Positions 7,113 to 17,694 of a stretch of DNA of 64,000 bases are shown piece by piece. The notes below the pieces were generated by a model. That model was given only the letters and a program-made list of their open reading frames with translations, made no database searches and was not told the origin of the DNA. A program made the position numbers and the translations under genes. Position 1 is the first letter of the stretch, and every line of letters starts with the position of its first letter. Source of the DNA: an uncultured Clostridia bacterium (GTDB taxonomy: Bacteria > Bacillota > Clostridia > TANB77 > CAG-465); NCBI GenBank assembly GCA_934169925.1, contig CAKPOO010000006.1, forward strand, positions 1 to 64,000, given 5' to 3'.

Positions 7113-10100
7113 ATGGTTCATGAAGTAAGAAATGGAAAAGCTGTAAGACAAAGTTTTTCAAAAATCAAAGAAGTAATTGATATGCCTGACTTGATAGATA
7201 TTCAAAAACAATCATATGAATGGTTTTTGAAATCAGGTCTTAGAGATGTTTTATCTGATGCATCTCCAATTGCTGATTTTTCAGGTAATTTGTTTTTGGA
7301 ATTTGTTGATTATAGATTAGAAGATGAAACTAAATATAGTATTGAAGAAGCAAAAGAAAGAAATACAACATATTCTTCTAGATTACAAGTTCAAGTAAGA
7401 CTTATTAACCGTGAGACAGGTGAAATTAAGGAGCAAGAAATTTTCTTTGGTGATCTACCTGTAATGACAGAAAATGGTACTTTCTTAATAAATGGTGCAG
7501 AAAGAGTTGTTATATCTCAACTTGTAAGATCTCCAGGAGTTTATTTTACATCTGAAAGAGATAAAACTGGTAAGTTCCTATATGGTGGTACTATTATGCC
7601 AAATCGTGGTACTTGGATAGAACTTGAATCAGATTCATCTGATATGTTATTTGTAAGAGTTGATAGAACAAGAAAAGTTCCTCTTACTACATTAATAAGA
7701 GCTTTAGGTGTAGAATCTGATAATCAAATAATGGAACTTTTTGAAGATGATTTATTAAACGAAGTTTTATACAAAGATACTGCAAAAACTCAAGATGACG
7801 CTTTACTTGAAATTTATAAAAAAGTAAGACCAGGTGAACCTTTACATGTTGATGCTGCTAAAAGCTTATTATTTGGACTTTTATTTGAACCTAGAAGATA
7901 TGATCTTGCTAGAGTTGGTAGATTCAAATATAATCAAAAATTAAGTATTGCCAATAGAATTGTTGGACAAGTGGCAGCAGAAAATGTTATTAATGAAGAA
8001 ACTGGTGAAATGTTTGTAAAAGCTGGTGAAGTAATAACTGAAGATGTTGCAGAACAAATAAAACAAAGTGGAATAAATGTTGTTTATGTATTAAGAAATA
8101 ATAAAAAAGTAAAAGTTATTGGAAATAATACAGTAAACATTTCTAAATATTTAGGATTTGATGTTGATCCTGAAGTTATAAAAGAAGAAGTTTATTTACC
8201 AGCATTAAAAGAATTATTAGAAGCTAATCCAGATGCTGATGAAGAAACTTTGAAAAAACAAATAAAATTAAATAGAGAAAAATTAGTTGTAAAATGCGCA
8301 ACAATGGATGATATTTTTGCGGCTATTAACTATTTCTTAAACTTTAGACACGGAATGGGTAGTGTTGATGATATCGACCATTTAGGTAATAGACGTGTAA
8401 GATGTGTTGGTGAATTATTACAAAATCAATTTAGAATTGGTCTTGCAAGACTTGAAAGAGTTGTTCGTGAAAGAATGGCAACTCAAGATCTAGATATTGC
8501 TACACCTCAAACATTAATAAATATAAAACCAATAGTTGGATCAATTAGAGAATTCTTTGGAAGTTCTCAATTATCACAATTTATGGATCAAATCAATCCA
8601 TTATCAGAACTTACTCATAAAAGAAGAATTTCTGCTCTTGGACCTGGTGGTTTATCAAGAGATAGAGCTGGATTCGAGGTACGTGATGTTCACTATACAC
8701 ATTATGGTAGAGTTTGTCCTATCGAATCTCCAGAAGGACCAAACATAGGTCTTATATCTTCACTTTCTACATTTGCGAAAATTAATAGATATGGATTTAT
8801 TGAAACTCCATACAGAGTAATTGATAAAACAACTGGTCAAGTTAAAGATGATGTTATATATTTAACTGCTGAACAAGAAGATAGATATATCGTTGCTCAA
8901 GCAAATGAACCATTAGACAAAGATAATAAATTTATAAATTCTAGAGTTAAAGTAAGACATAGAGATGAAATCGTAGAAATAGAAAAAGAAAAAGTTGATT
9001 TAATGGATGTATCTCCAAGACAACTTGTTTCTGTTGCAACAGCTATGATTCCATTCCTAGAAAACGATGATGCAAAACGTGCTCTTATGGGTGCAAACAT
9101 GCAACGTCAAGCAGTTCCAGTTATAAAACCTGAAAGCCCAATTGTAGGTACAGGTATAGAATATAAAGCTGCAGTTGATTCAGGTATTGTAATTTGTGCT
9201 AAAAACGATGGTGTTGTTTCATTTGTTGATGCAAATAAAATTATTGTAGATACCAAGGTTGGAAAAGATGAATATCATCTTATCAAATATCAAAGATCTA
9301 ACTCAGGAACTTGTATTAACCAAAGACCTATAGTAGTAAAAGGTGAAAAGGTTAAAAAAGGTGATGTAATAGCTGATGGTCCTTCAACACAAAATGGTGA
9401 ATTATCATTAGGTAAGAATATCTTAGTTGGATTTATGAACTGGGAAGGTTATAACTATGAAGATGCCATCCTAATTTCAGAAGATCTTGTTAAAGAAGAT
9501 GTTTTAACATCAATTCATATAGAAGATTATGATTGTGAAGCAAGAGATACAAAACTTGGACCAGAAGAAATCACAAGAGAAGTACCAAATGTTGGTGATG
9601 ATGTATTAAAAGATCTTGATGAAAACGGTATCATTAGAATTGGTGCTGAAGTAAGATCTGGTGATATATTAGTTGGTAAAGTTACTCCAAAGGGTGAAAC
9701 AGAACTTACTGCTGAAGAAAAATTATTAAGAGCTATCTTTGGTGAAAAGGCAAGAGAAGTAAGGGATACTTCTTTAAGAGTTCCACATGGAGAAGCTGGT
9801 ACAGTTGTTGATGTAAAAATATTTACAAGAGATAATTGTGATGAACTTGCAACTGGTGTTCATAAAGTTGTAAGAATATATATTGCTCAAAAAAGAAAAA
9901 TATCTGTTGGTGATAAAATATCAGGTCGTCATGGTAATAAAGGTGTTATATCTAGAATTTTACCAAGAGAAGATATGCCATACTTACCAGATGGTACACC
10001 ATTACAAATCGTTCTAAATCCACTTGGACTACCTTCACGTATGAATGTTGGTCAAGTTTTAGAAGTACATTTAGGATATGTTGCTAAATCTTTAGGTTGG

Positions 10101-10772
10101 AAGATTTCTACACCAGTATTTGATGGTGCTAAAGAATCAGATATTGTTGAATTATTTGAAAAACAAGGATTACCAAAATCAGGTAAATTCCCTGTAAGAG
10201 ATGGTAGAACAGGTGAATTATTTGACAGAGAAGTTACTGTTGGATATATGTACATGTTAAAACTATATCACATGGTTGAAGATAAAATACATGCTCGTTC
10301 TATTGGACCATACTCATTAGTAACTCAACAACCTCTTGGTGGTAAAGCACAATTTGGTGGACAAAGATTTGGTGAAATGGAAGTTTGGGCTTTAGAAGCA
10401 TATGGAGCTTCATATACTTTAAGAGAAATGTTAACTGTTAAATCTGATGATATTGTTGGACGTTTAAAAACATACGAAGCAATTGTTAAAGGCGAAAGTA
10501 TTCCAAATCCAGGAATTCCAGAATCATTTAGAGTATTAACTAAAGAATTACAAAGTCTTGGTCTTGATTTACAAATGTATAGTAATGATAAAAAGATTGA
10601 GCTTGCTGAATCTTTTGATGATGAAGAAAATAATTCAAATATTGATACATCATTAGAAGATGATTTAACTGTTACTGAAAATGATTTTGCTGGAATGTCA
10701 GTAGAAGAAGATGGAGAACTTGTTGATGATCAAATAGAATCAGATGATGATGCTACAGATTATGTTGAATAA
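7113..10772 (+). CDS. rpoB: DNA-directed RNA polymerase subunit beta
   Basis: Catalytic beta subunit of RNA polymerase, 1219 residues, with the usual order of domains. Visible landmarks include FFGSSQLSQFMDQINPLSE and HKRRISALGPGGL (the rifampicin pocket, with the sensitive-type D, H and S residues in place), YGRVCPIESPEGPNIGLI, KISGRHGNKGV and GGKAQFGGQRFGEMEVWALEA. The tail after about residue 1155 is acidic. The start follows GGGGGTATAAAA. Unusually, rplJ-rplL are not upstream, so this gene has its own promoter and leader attenuator. rpoC follows after 29 bases. Confidence 0.99.
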   Translation: MVHEVRNGKAVRQSFSKIKEVIDMPDLIDIQKQSYEWFLKSGLRDVLSDASPIADFSGNLFLEFVDYRLEDETKYSIEEAKERNTTYSSRLQVQVRLINRETGEIKEQEIFFGDLPVMTENGTFLINGAERVVISQLVRSPGVYFTSERDKTGKFLYGGTIMPNRGTWIELESDSSDMLFVRVDRTRKVPLTTLIRALGVESDNQIMELFEDDLLNEVLYKDTAKTQDDALLEIYKKVRPGEPLHVDAAKSLLFGLLFEPRRYDLARVGRFKYNQKLSIANRIVGQVAAENVINEETGEMFVKAGEVITEDVAEQIKQSGINVVYVLRNNKKVKVIGNNTVNISKYLGFDVDPEVIKEEVYLPALKELLEANPDADEETLKKQIKLNREKLVVKCATMDDIFAAINYFLNFRHGMGSVDDIDHLGNRRVRCVGELLQNQFRIGLARLERVVRERMATQDLDIATPQTLINIKPIVGSIREFFGSSQLSQFMDQINPLSELTHKRRISALGPGGLSRDRAGFEVRDVHYTHYGRVCPIESPEGPNIGLISSLSTFAKINRYGFIETPYRVIDKTTGQVKDDVIYLTAEQEDRYIVAQANEPLDKDNKFINSRVKVRHRDEIVEIEKEKVDLMDVSPRQLVSVATAMIPFLENDDAKRALMGANMQRQAVPVIKPESPIVGTGIEYKAAVDSGIVICAKNDGVVSFVDANKIIVDTKVGKDEYHLIKYQRSNSGTCINQRPIVVKGEKVKKGDVIADGPSTQNGELSLGKNILVGFMNWEGYNYEDAILISEDLVKEDVLTSIHIEDYDCEARDTKLGPEEITREVPNVGDDVLKDLDENGIIRIGAEVRSGDILVGKVTPKGETELTAEEKLLRAIFGEKAREVRDTSLRVPHGEAGTVVDVKIFTRDNCDELATGVHKVVRIYIAQKRKISVGDKISGRHGNKGVISRILPREDMPYLPDGTPLQIVLNPLGLPSRMNVGQVLEVHLGYVAKSLGWKISTPVFDGAKESDIVELFEKQGLPKSGKFPVRDGRTGELFDREVTVGYMYMLKLYHMVEDKIHARSIGPYSLVTQQPLGGKAQFGGQRFGEMEVWALEAYGASYTLREMLTVKSDDIVGRLKTYEAIVKGESIPNPGIPESFRVLTKELQSLGLDLQMYSNDKKIELAESFDDEENNSNIDTSLEDDLTVTENDFAGMSVEEDGELVDDQIESDDDATDYVE

Positions 10773-10801
10773 TATATTATTTTAAGGAGGAGTTTTAAAA
10801 A

Positions 10802-13800
10802 ATGCAAGATATGGAAAATTTTGATGGATTAAGAATCGGTATTGCATCTCCAGAAAAGATCAGAGAATGGTCTAAAGGTGAAGTTAAAAAACCAGAAACT
10901 ATCAACTACAGAACATTAAAACCAGAAAGAGACGGATTATTTTGTGAGAAAATATTTGGACCAACAAAAGACTGGGAATGTTATTGTGGAAAATATAAAA
11001 AAGTAAGATATAAAGGCATAATATGTGATAGATGTGGCGTTGAAGTAACAAAGAAGAAAGTAAGACGTGAGAGAATGGGGCATATAGAGCTTGCATGCCC
11101 TGTATCTCATATTTGGTTCTTTAAAGGTATTCCTGGAAGAATGGGACTTATCTTAGATATGTCACCAAAAGCATTAGAGAAAGTTTTATATTTTGTATCT
11201 TACGTAGTATTAGACTCTAAAGATACTACATACAAACCAGGTGATGTTTTATCTGAAAGAGAATATAGAGAAGCAATTGAAAAATATGGTTCTGACTCTT
11301 TAAGAGTAGGCATGGGTGCTGAAGCAATAAGAGAATTATTACAAAGAGTTGAATTTGATAAGTTACAAAAAGAATTAAGAAAAGAACTTGAAAAAGCAAC
11401 TGGAGCAAAAAGAGTAAAACTTATAAAAAGATTAGAAACAATAGATGCTTTTGTGAGTGCTGGTAATAGACCTGAATGGATGATACTTGAAGCATTACCA
11501 GTTATTCCACCAGATTTAAGACCAATGGTTCAATTAGATGGTGGTAGATTTGCTACTTCTGATTTAAATGACTTATATAGAAGAGTTATAAACAGAAATA
11601 ACAGATTAAAAAGATTACTAGAATTAGAAGCACCTGATATAATTGTAAGAAACGAAAAAAGAATGTTACAAGAAGCAGTTGATGCTTTAATAGATAACGG
11701 AAGACGTGGTAGACCAATAACTGGTGCAGGTGGCAGACCTTTAAAATCTTTATCTGATATGTTAAAAGGTAAACAAGGTAGATTTAGACAAAACTTACTT
11801 GGAAAAAGAGTTGACTATTCAGGACGTTCAGTTATCGTTGTAGGTCCATCATTAAAAATTCATCAATGTGGACTTCCAAGAGAAATGGCTTTAGAATTAT
11901 TTAAACCATTTGTTATGAAAGAACTTGTAAAAAGAGGAATTGCATTTAATATAAAAAATGCAAAAAGAATGGTTGAAAGAACAGATGTAGAAGTATGGGA
12001 TGTATTAGAGGATGTTATAAAAGATAGACCTGTATTATTAAACCGTGCTCCAACATTACATAGATTAGGTATTCAAGCTTTTGAACCTGTACTTGTTGAA
12101 GGTAGAGCTATAAAATTACACCCACTTGTATGTTCAGCTTTCAATGCTGACTTTGATGGTGACCAAATGGCTGTTCACGTTCCATTATCACCAGAAGCTG
12201 TTGCAGAAGCAAAATTATTAATGCTTGCTTCAAACAACTTACTAAAATTACAAGATGGTAAACCAGTAGCTGTTCCATCTCAAGATATGATACTTGGTAG
12301 TTTCTACTTAACAGTTGAATTACCTGAAGAAGAAGGAAATGGAAAAATATTCTCTAACGTTGATGAAGCAATGATGGCTTATGACCAAAAAGTTGTAGGA
12401 ATGCATGCTCCAATAAAAGTAAGAATGTCTAGAGAAGTTAATGGTAAAAAATATACTGGCCTTGTTGATGCAACAGTAGGTAGATTAATATTTAATAGTT
12501 ATATACCACAAGATTTAGGATTTGTTGATAGAAGTAATGAAAATTACCTAGAACTTGAAATAGGTTTTGAAGTTAAGAAAAAACAATTAGGTCAAATAAT
12601 TGACAGATGTATTTCTAAACATGGTATACCAGAAACAGCAGTTGTACTTGATGATATAAAAGAAAATGGTTATAAATATTCAACACAAGCAGCTGTTACA
12701 GTATCAGTTTCTGATATCGAAATACCAAAATCAAAACCAATAATTTTGGCAGAAGCTGATCAAAAAATCGAAGGCGTTATTAAGAACTTTAAACGTGGCT
12801 TAATTTCTGATGATGAAAGATATAATGAAGTTATTAAAATATGGTCAGATGCTACTGATAAAATACAAGCAGCTATTATGAGTAACCCAGATAAAATGAA
12901 TCCAATTCAAATGATGGCATATACTGGTGCCAGAGGTAACCCAACACAAATCAGACAATTATCTGGTATGCGTGGACTTATGGCTAATACTAGTGGTCAA
13001 ACAATCGAACTTCCTATTAAATCAAACTTTAAAGAAGGTCTTGACGTTCTTGAATTCTTTATAGCATCACATGGTGCTAGAAAAGGTCTTGCTGATACAG
13101 CATTAAGAACAGCTGACTCTGGTTACTTAACAAGAAGACTTGTTGATGTTAACCAAGAAATCATTGTTATGGAAGATGATTGTGGTACACATGAAGGTTT
13201 CGAAGTTGAAGCTATCATGGAAAGTGGAGAACCAATTGAAAAATTACATGAAAGAATTGAAGGAAGATTCATTGCTAAAGATATTTTAGATGAAAACGGT
13301 AATGTAATATATGGATATAATACATATGTAACACCAGAAATTGCAGATGATATTGTTGCAAGAGGAATTACTAAAGTAACAATTAGATCAGCACTTACTT
13401 GTGAATCTATTAGAGGTGTTTGTGCTAAATGTTATGGTAAAAATATGGCAACAGGTGAACAAATCTCAACTGGTGAAGCTATAGGTATAATAGCAGCTCA
13501 ATCAATCGGTGAACCTGGTACTCAGCTTACAATGAGAACAATTCATAATGGTGGTGTTGCTGGATCTGATATAACTCAAGGTTTACCTAGAGTTGAAGAA
13601 TTATTCGAAGCTAGAAAGCCTAAGGGTGTTGCTATGGTAACAGAAATTGATGGTACAGTTTCAATTGGTGAAAAAGGTGCTAATAAAGAAGTTATTGTAA
13701 CAAGAGAAGAAGATAAGTATGTAGAAAAATACTTAATACCTTTTGGTATGTCATTAGGTGTTACTGAAGGACAAAAAGTAAAAGCTGGAGACAGAATAAC

Positions 13801-14356
13801 TGAAGGTTCTTTAGATCCACATGATATCATAAGAATAAAAGGTGAAACTGCAGTTGAAAACTATTTAATTGATGAAGTTCAAAAAGTATATAGAACTCAA
13901 GGTGTTAATATTAATGATAAACATATTGAAATAGTTACAAGACAAATGCTTAGAAAAATATTCATCGAAGATGCAGGTGAAACTAATTTAATAGCAGGTT
14001 CCACTGTAGATATGACAGAATATAAACAAGCAAATAAAGATGCAATTGCAGAAGGTAAAAAAACAGCAACAGGAAAGAAAATATTATTAGGTATTACAAA
14101 AGTTGCTCTTATGACAGATTCATTCTTGTCTGCAGCATCATTCCAAGAAACAGCTAGAGTTCTTACAGACGCTGCTGTTAAAGGTAAAGTTGATAAATTA
14201 TTAGGATTAAAAGAAAATGTAATAATTGGTAGACTTATACCAGCTGGAACAGGTGTTGTTAATCCAAATAACATTGAAATAGTTGCAGATGATGATAAAA
14301 AAGACTTAGAATATAGTTCTATAAAAGAAGATTTAGTAGAAGATATTGTTGAGTAA
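10802..14356 (+). CDS. rpoC: DNA-directed RNA polymerase subunit beta'
   Basis: Beta' subunit, 1184 residues, holding the active-site Mg in NADFDGDQMAVHVP. The N-terminal zinc-binding cysteines (CYCGKYKKVRYKGIICDRCG) and the second zinc site (CESIRGVCAKCYG) are intact, as is the bridge-helix/trigger-loop region around GLRGLMANTSGQTIELPIKSN-like sequence. AAGGAGG precedes the ATG. It is the last gene of the rpoBC unit and ends at a clear terminator. Length is close to that of other Clostridia with no lineage insert. Confidence 0.99.
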   Translation: MQDMENFDGLRIGIASPEKIREWSKGEVKKPETINYRTLKPERDGLFCEKIFGPTKDWECYCGKYKKVRYKGIICDRCGVEVTKKKVRRERMGHIELACPVSHIWFFKGIPGRMGLILDMSPKALEKVLYFVSYVVLDSKDTTYKPGDVLSEREYREAIEKYGSDSLRVGMGAEAIRELLQRVEFDKLQKELRKELEKATGAKRVKLIKRLETIDAFVSAGNRPEWMILEALPVIPPDLRPMVQLDGGRFATSDLNDLYRRVINRNNRLKRLLELEAPDIIVRNEKRMLQEAVDALIDNGRRGRPITGAGGRPLKSLSDMLKGKQGRFRQNLLGKRVDYSGRSVIVVGPSLKIHQCGLPREMALELFKPFVMKELVKRGIAFNIKNAKRMVERTDVEVWDVLEDVIKDRPVLLNRAPTLHRLGIQAFEPVLVEGRAIKLHPLVCSAFNADFDGDQMAVHVPLSPEAVAEAKLLMLASNNLLKLQDGKPVAVPSQDMILGSFYLTVELPEEEGNGKIFSNVDEAMMAYDQKVVGMHAPIKVRMSREVNGKKYTGLVDATVGRLIFNSYIPQDLGFVDRSNENYLELEIGFEVKKKQLGQIIDRCISKHGIPETAVVLDDIKENGYKYSTQAAVTVSVSDIEIPKSKPIILAEADQKIEGVIKNFKRGLISDDERYNEVIKIWSDATDKIQAAIMSNPDKMNPIQMMAYTGARGNPTQIRQLSGMRGLMANTSGQTIELPIKSNFKEGLDVLEFFIASHGARKGLADTALRTADSGYLTRRLVDVNQEIIVMEDDCGTHEGFEVEAIMESGEPIEKLHERIEGRFIAKDILDENGNVIYGYNTYVTPEIADDIVARGITKVTIRSALTCESIRGVCAKCYGKNMATGEQISTGEAIGIIAAQSIGEPGTQLTMRTIHNGGVAGSDITQGLPRVEELFEARKPKGVAMVTEIDGTVSIGEKGANKEVIVTREEDKYVEKYLIPFGMSLGVTEGQKVKAGDRITEGSLDPHDIIRIKGETAVENYLIDEVQKVYRTQGVNINDKHIEIVTRQMLRKIFIEDAGETNLIAGSTVDMTEYKQANKDAIAEGKKTATGKKILLGITKVALMTDSFLSAASFQETARVLTDAAVKGKVDKLLGLKENVIIGRLIPAGTGVVNPNNIEIVADDDKKDLEYSSIKEDLVEDIVE

Positions 14357-14367
14357 GTTATAAATGA

Positions 14368-14399
14368 AAAAGGAATCAATTAAAATTGGTTCCTTTTTT
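14368..14399 (+). terminator. Intrinsic terminator after rpoC
   Basis: AAAAGGAA pairs with TTCCTTTT and CAATT with the opposing AATTG, with a run of T at the end. Confidence 0.85.
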
Positions 14400-14515
14400 G
14401 TGATAATTTGTATTATTTGTATTTATTTTTGTAACTAATTTTTATTTTTATATAAAAAGATTGATAATTTAAAAAAAGTATAATAAACTATATAATATAA
14501 ATAATAGGAGTTTTT

Positions 14516-15712
14516 ATGAAAAAAAGGAATATCGTTTTATTAATTTTTCTTTGTTTGTTTTTAGGAGTCTGTATATATTTTTATGCAAATCCTACAAAAT
14601 TAAAAGAAGTATATAAAAAATGTGAAGAATTTTATTATGATAAATTTGAGGAAAAAATTGATTCATATAATGAAGATTATAGGGTAAATTCTATAGATTA
14701 TGCTTCAACATATTATTACTTAAAATTAAATGATGATGAAAAAATTATTTATGATTATGTAGCATATGCTGTAAAAAATTTAAAAAATGAGATATATTTA
14801 CAAAAATATGAATATGTTGATGATAAAAAAGTATCAGAGGATATTAATAAAGCAATAACATATTTTTTACTTGATAATCCAGAAGTTTTTTACTTAAAAC
14901 AAAATTATTTGATATCAACTAATTCTAGTATTTTTGGAACAAAAATTAGCTTGAAATTTGAATATTTAGTAGATTCAAATAAAGATCTAGAAGATAAAAT
15001 TGGAACTATAAAAGAAAAAGTTGATTATATAAAATCAGAAGTTGTAAAAGATGAAACAGATCCTTATCAAATAGAATTAAAAGTTCATGATTATATTGCT
15101 AAAAATACAGAATATTACAAATACGATAATACAGATGAAATTCCAAATGAATATCATAATATATATGGAGCTTTAGTAGAAAATAAAGCTGTTTGTGATG
15201 GCTTTGCTAAAACTTTTCAATTAATTTTAGGTAAATATGGAATTGATTCTATAGTTGTAACAGGAACTCTAGAAAATGAACCACATGCTTGGAATTTAGT
15301 AAATATTAATGACAACTGGTATAATGTTGATATAACATCAGCAAAATCAATTAAAATTGAAAATAAAGCAATTGTAGTACATTCATATTTTAACGTAACA
15401 GATGAAACAATTTTAAAAACACATAAATTCGATAATAAAGATATACTTCCAACATGTGAAAACACAGAATATAACTATTATGTAAAAGAAAATAAAGTAA
15501 TAAAGTTAAGCGAAAATTTTAATGAAAAAATAAAAAATATAGTAGAAAATTCTGATGAAATATTGGAATTTTATACAACAGATTATACGAATGTGCCGGA
15601 AAAATTAGCTGTAGCAGTTGTAAAAATAAAAAATAATGGCTTTATTTTAGCTACAGATAAGGAATATTCGTATTATAATATTTTAAATACATACATTATG
15701 GTAAAGAAGTAG
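14516..15712 (+). CDS. Membrane-anchored transglutaminase-like protein
   Basis: The 398-residue protein begins with a single hydrophobic anchor (about 6-24), so the rest is probably outside the cell. A transglutaminase-fold cysteine protease domain sits in the middle, with a complete triad: C227 in AVCDGFAKTF, H257 in EPHAWNLV and D272 in YNVDIT. Bacterial members act on proteins or wall peptides; the substrate here is unknown. GGAG precedes the ATG. It stands alone between the rpoC terminator and its own terminator. Confidence 0.85.
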   Translation: MKKRNIVLLIFLCLFLGVCIYFYANPTKLKEVYKKCEEFYYDKFEEKIDSYNEDYRVNSIDYASTYYYLKLNDDEKIIYDYVAYAVKNLKNEIYLQKYEYVDDKKVSEDINKAITYFLLDNPEVFYLKQNYLISTNSSIFGTKISLKFEYLVDSNKDLEDKIGTIKEKVDYIKSEVVKDETDPYQIELKVHDYIAKNTEYYKYDNTDEIPNEYHNIYGALVENKAVCDGFAKTFQLILGKYGIDSIVVTGTLENEPHAWNLVNINDNWYNVDITSAKSIKIENKAIVVHSYFNVTDETILKTHKFDNKDILPTCENTEYNYYVKENKVIKLSENFNEKIKNIVENSDEILEFYTTDYTNVPEKLAVAVVKIKNNGFILATDKEYSYYNILNTYIMVKK

Positions 15713-15731
15713 TTTTACTTCTTTACTTTTT
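15701..15731 (+). terminator. Intrinsic terminator overlapping the transglutaminase stop codon
   Basis: A perfect 11-bp stem, GTAAAGAAGTA (15701-15711) with its complement at 15716-15726, followed by TTTTTC. The TAG stop lies inside the hairpin. Confidence 0.8.
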
Positions 15732-15777
15732 CTTGAATAATTATGTTATTTATAATAAAATATAACTGAGGTTTTTT

Positions 15778-17031
15778 ATGGAAGAAAAATGTAAGAAAAA
15801 TATAAAAATATATGCAAATTATGAAATGATTGCTTATGATTGGTTGTTTTATTATGCAATTTCAGTTTTATATATAACAATTACAAAAGGCATGAGCTTG
15901 TCAGATGTAATGATTATATCAGCTACATTTTCAATATTTTCAATGCTATTTTTCTTTATGTCAAATAAGATAATTAAAATATTAAAAACAAAAGAAAGTA
16001 TAGTGCTTGGAAATTTTTGTGTAATGCTGCAAATGTTATTTTATATATTTTCAAAGAATATAATATGGTTTATTGTAGGTAATTTTATAGGTGCACTAGG
16101 ATTTTCTTTAAAAAGTGTTTCAGAAGGCAATTTAATTTACACATCTTTAAAAAAGATTGGAAAAAAAGAAGAATTTTCAAAAATAAATGGAAAGGCAAAT
16201 GCAAGATATTCTTATATTAATGCTATAACATCAGCAATTTCAGGTACTCTATTTGTAATTAACAATTATTTGCCTTTAATTTTGTGTTTAATATTTACTA
16301 TTATAAGTCTTGTGTTTTCACTTTTTTTTAGTAATATACCAGAAGATGAAGGTGATGCTCAAAAAAGAAATGTAGAAAAAAATATATTTAAGATATTAAA
16401 AAGTTCAAGAATGAAAGCTTTGCTTTTTAGTGCTTTTATATTTTCAGGAATAATAGCTGTTGCAAGTAATTTATACACATCAATACTTATTAATTTTGAG
16501 ATAAAAGAACAATATATAACAGTAATTGCGTGTATATCAAGTATTTTTTTAGGAATAGGTCAAAAATTATCAAGTAAAATTCAAAATGTACTAAAAAATA
16601 AAGCAATAATGGTTAATTTAGTAACGTATGGAATTGTTTTTACAATACTTGGAATGATTGGATATTATAATATATTGAATATTTTTACATTAAGTATTTT
16701 TATTATAATTTTAGCTATTATTGGGTTGATACAAGGAAATTATAGAATTGCTTTGAAAAAATATTTTTTAAGTTTTACTACGCATTATAACAGAGATAAA
16801 ATAATATCAACATATTATATTTTTGAATATTTAGGACAATCTTTGTTTTTGGTAATGTCTAGTGCTTTATTAAAAGTGTATACAGATTCTGTAGTTACTA
16901 TAATTATTTCTCTTACATTATTGATATTATCTATTATTATTTGTGTTTACGCAGAAGGAAGACTTGGGTTAAAACCTGAAGAATATAAAAAAGAAGAAAT
17001 TAATGGATATGTGGTAAATGATAAAAAATAA
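15778..17031 (+). CDS. MFS-like transporter
   Basis: A 417-residue protein with about 12 predicted membrane helices and a larger polar loop in the middle (about 195-205), typical of the major facilitator superfamily. The cytoplasmic loop after helix 2 is short and lysine-rich, as in MFS proteins, but lacks a recognisable drug-efflux signature, so the substrate cannot be inferred. GAGG lies before the ATG at 15778. It is monocistronic, between the transglutaminase gene and rpsL. Confidence 0.75.
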   Translation: MEEKCKKNIKIYANYEMIAYDWLFYYAISVLYITITKGMSLSDVMIISATFSIFSMLFFFMSNKIIKILKTKESIVLGNFCVMLQMLFYIFSKNIIWFIVGNFIGALGFSLKSVSEGNLIYTSLKKIGKKEEFSKINGKANARYSYINAITSAISGTLFVINNYLPLILCLIFTIISLVFSLFFSNIPEDEGDAQKRNVEKNIFKILKSSRMKALLFSAFIFSGIIAVASNLYTSILINFEIKEQYITVIACISSIFLGIGQKLSSKIQNVLKNKAIMVNLVTYGIVFTILGMIGYYNILNIFTLSIFIIILAIIGLIQGNYRIALKKYFLSFTTHYNRDKIISTYYIFEYLGQSLFLVMSSALLKVYTDSVVTIIISLTLLILSIIICVYAEGRLGLKPEEYKKEEINGYVVNDKK

Positions 17032-17068
17032 TTTTATGTAATATTAATGTAATTTTTCTTAAAAAACA

Positions 17069-17097
17069 TTGACTTATCAATAAAAATTTAGTATAAT
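17069..17097 (+). promoter_or_regulatory. Strong promoter for the rpsL-rpsG-fusA-tuf operon
   Basis: TTGACT (17069-17074), 17-bp spacer, TATAAT (17092-17097). The expected start near 17104 falls in the first arm of the hairpin that ends the upstream gene. Confidence 0.85.
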
Positions 17098-17133
17098 AAA
17101 TTTGTATAATTTTATATTATACAAATTTTTTTG
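17098..17133 (+). terminator. Terminator hairpin interleaved with the rpsL start site
   Basis: A perfect 13-bp inverted repeat (arms 17098-17110 and 17116-17128) followed by T residues. It can terminate transcription from the MFS gene; RNAs starting at the rpsL promoter would contain only part of the first arm. Confidence 0.7.
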
Positions 17134-17155
17134 TTTGAAAGGAAGGTGAACTTAA

Positions 17156-17572
17156 GTGCCTACATTTAGTCAATTAGTTAGACATGGTAGAGAAGATAAA
17201 GTAACTAAATCTAAATCTCCTGCTTTACAAAGAGGATACAATTTAAGAAAAAAACAAGCTACTAATATTTCTTCTCCACAAAAAAGAGGTGTTTGTACAG
17301 TTGTAAAAACTCAAACTCCTAAAAAACCAAACTCTGCTTTAAGAAAAGTTGCCAGAGTTAGACTTACTAATACAATGGAAGTAACTGCATATATTCCAGG
17401 TATCGGTCACAACTTACAAGAACACAGTGTTGTTTTAATAAGAGGTGGAAGAGTAAAAGATTTACCAGGTGTACGTTACCATATTGTTAGAGGCGTATTA
17501 GATACTGCTGGTGTTGCAAATCGTATGCAAGCAAAATCTAAATACGGAGCTAAAAGAGCTAAGAAAAAATAG
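17156..17572 (+). CDS. rpsL: 30S ribosomal protein S12
   Basis: S12 sits at the decoding centre of the small subunit. The 138-residue sequence carries TPKKPNSALRKVARVRLTN and GGRVKDLPGVRYHIVRG, with lysines at the two positions whose change usually gives streptomycin resistance, so the wild-type, sensitive form is predicted. The start is GTG at 17156, after AAAGGAAGG, giving MPTFSQLVRHGR. First gene of the str operon. Confidence 0.98.
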   Translation: MPTFSQLVRHGREDKVTKSKSPALQRGYNLRKKQATNISSPQKRGVCTVVKTQTPKKPNSALRKVARVRLTNTMEVTAYIPGIGHNLQEHSVVLIRGGRVKDLPGVRYHIVRGVLDTAGVANRMQAKSKYGAKRAKKK

Positions 17573-17585
17573 TAGAATTAGGTTA

Positions 17586-17619
17586 GGCGCTTGAAGTTAT
17601 AAAATAACATAGCAAGCCC
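17586..17619 (+). promoter_or_regulatory. Structured rpsL-rpsG intercistronic RNA, possible S7 control site
   Basis: GGCGCTTG pairs with CAAGCCC (one bulged C), enclosing a second helix GTTAT/ATAAC with loop AAA. In Escherichia coli, S7 binds the rpsL-rpsG intercistronic region to repress its own synthesis; a similar role here is inference from position and structure. Confidence 0.4.
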
Positions 17620-17694
17620 ATACAAAAATTAAATATTTTTGAGTACCTATAAGCTTATTATAAGCTTAAAAAATTAATTAAGGAGGGAAGAAAA

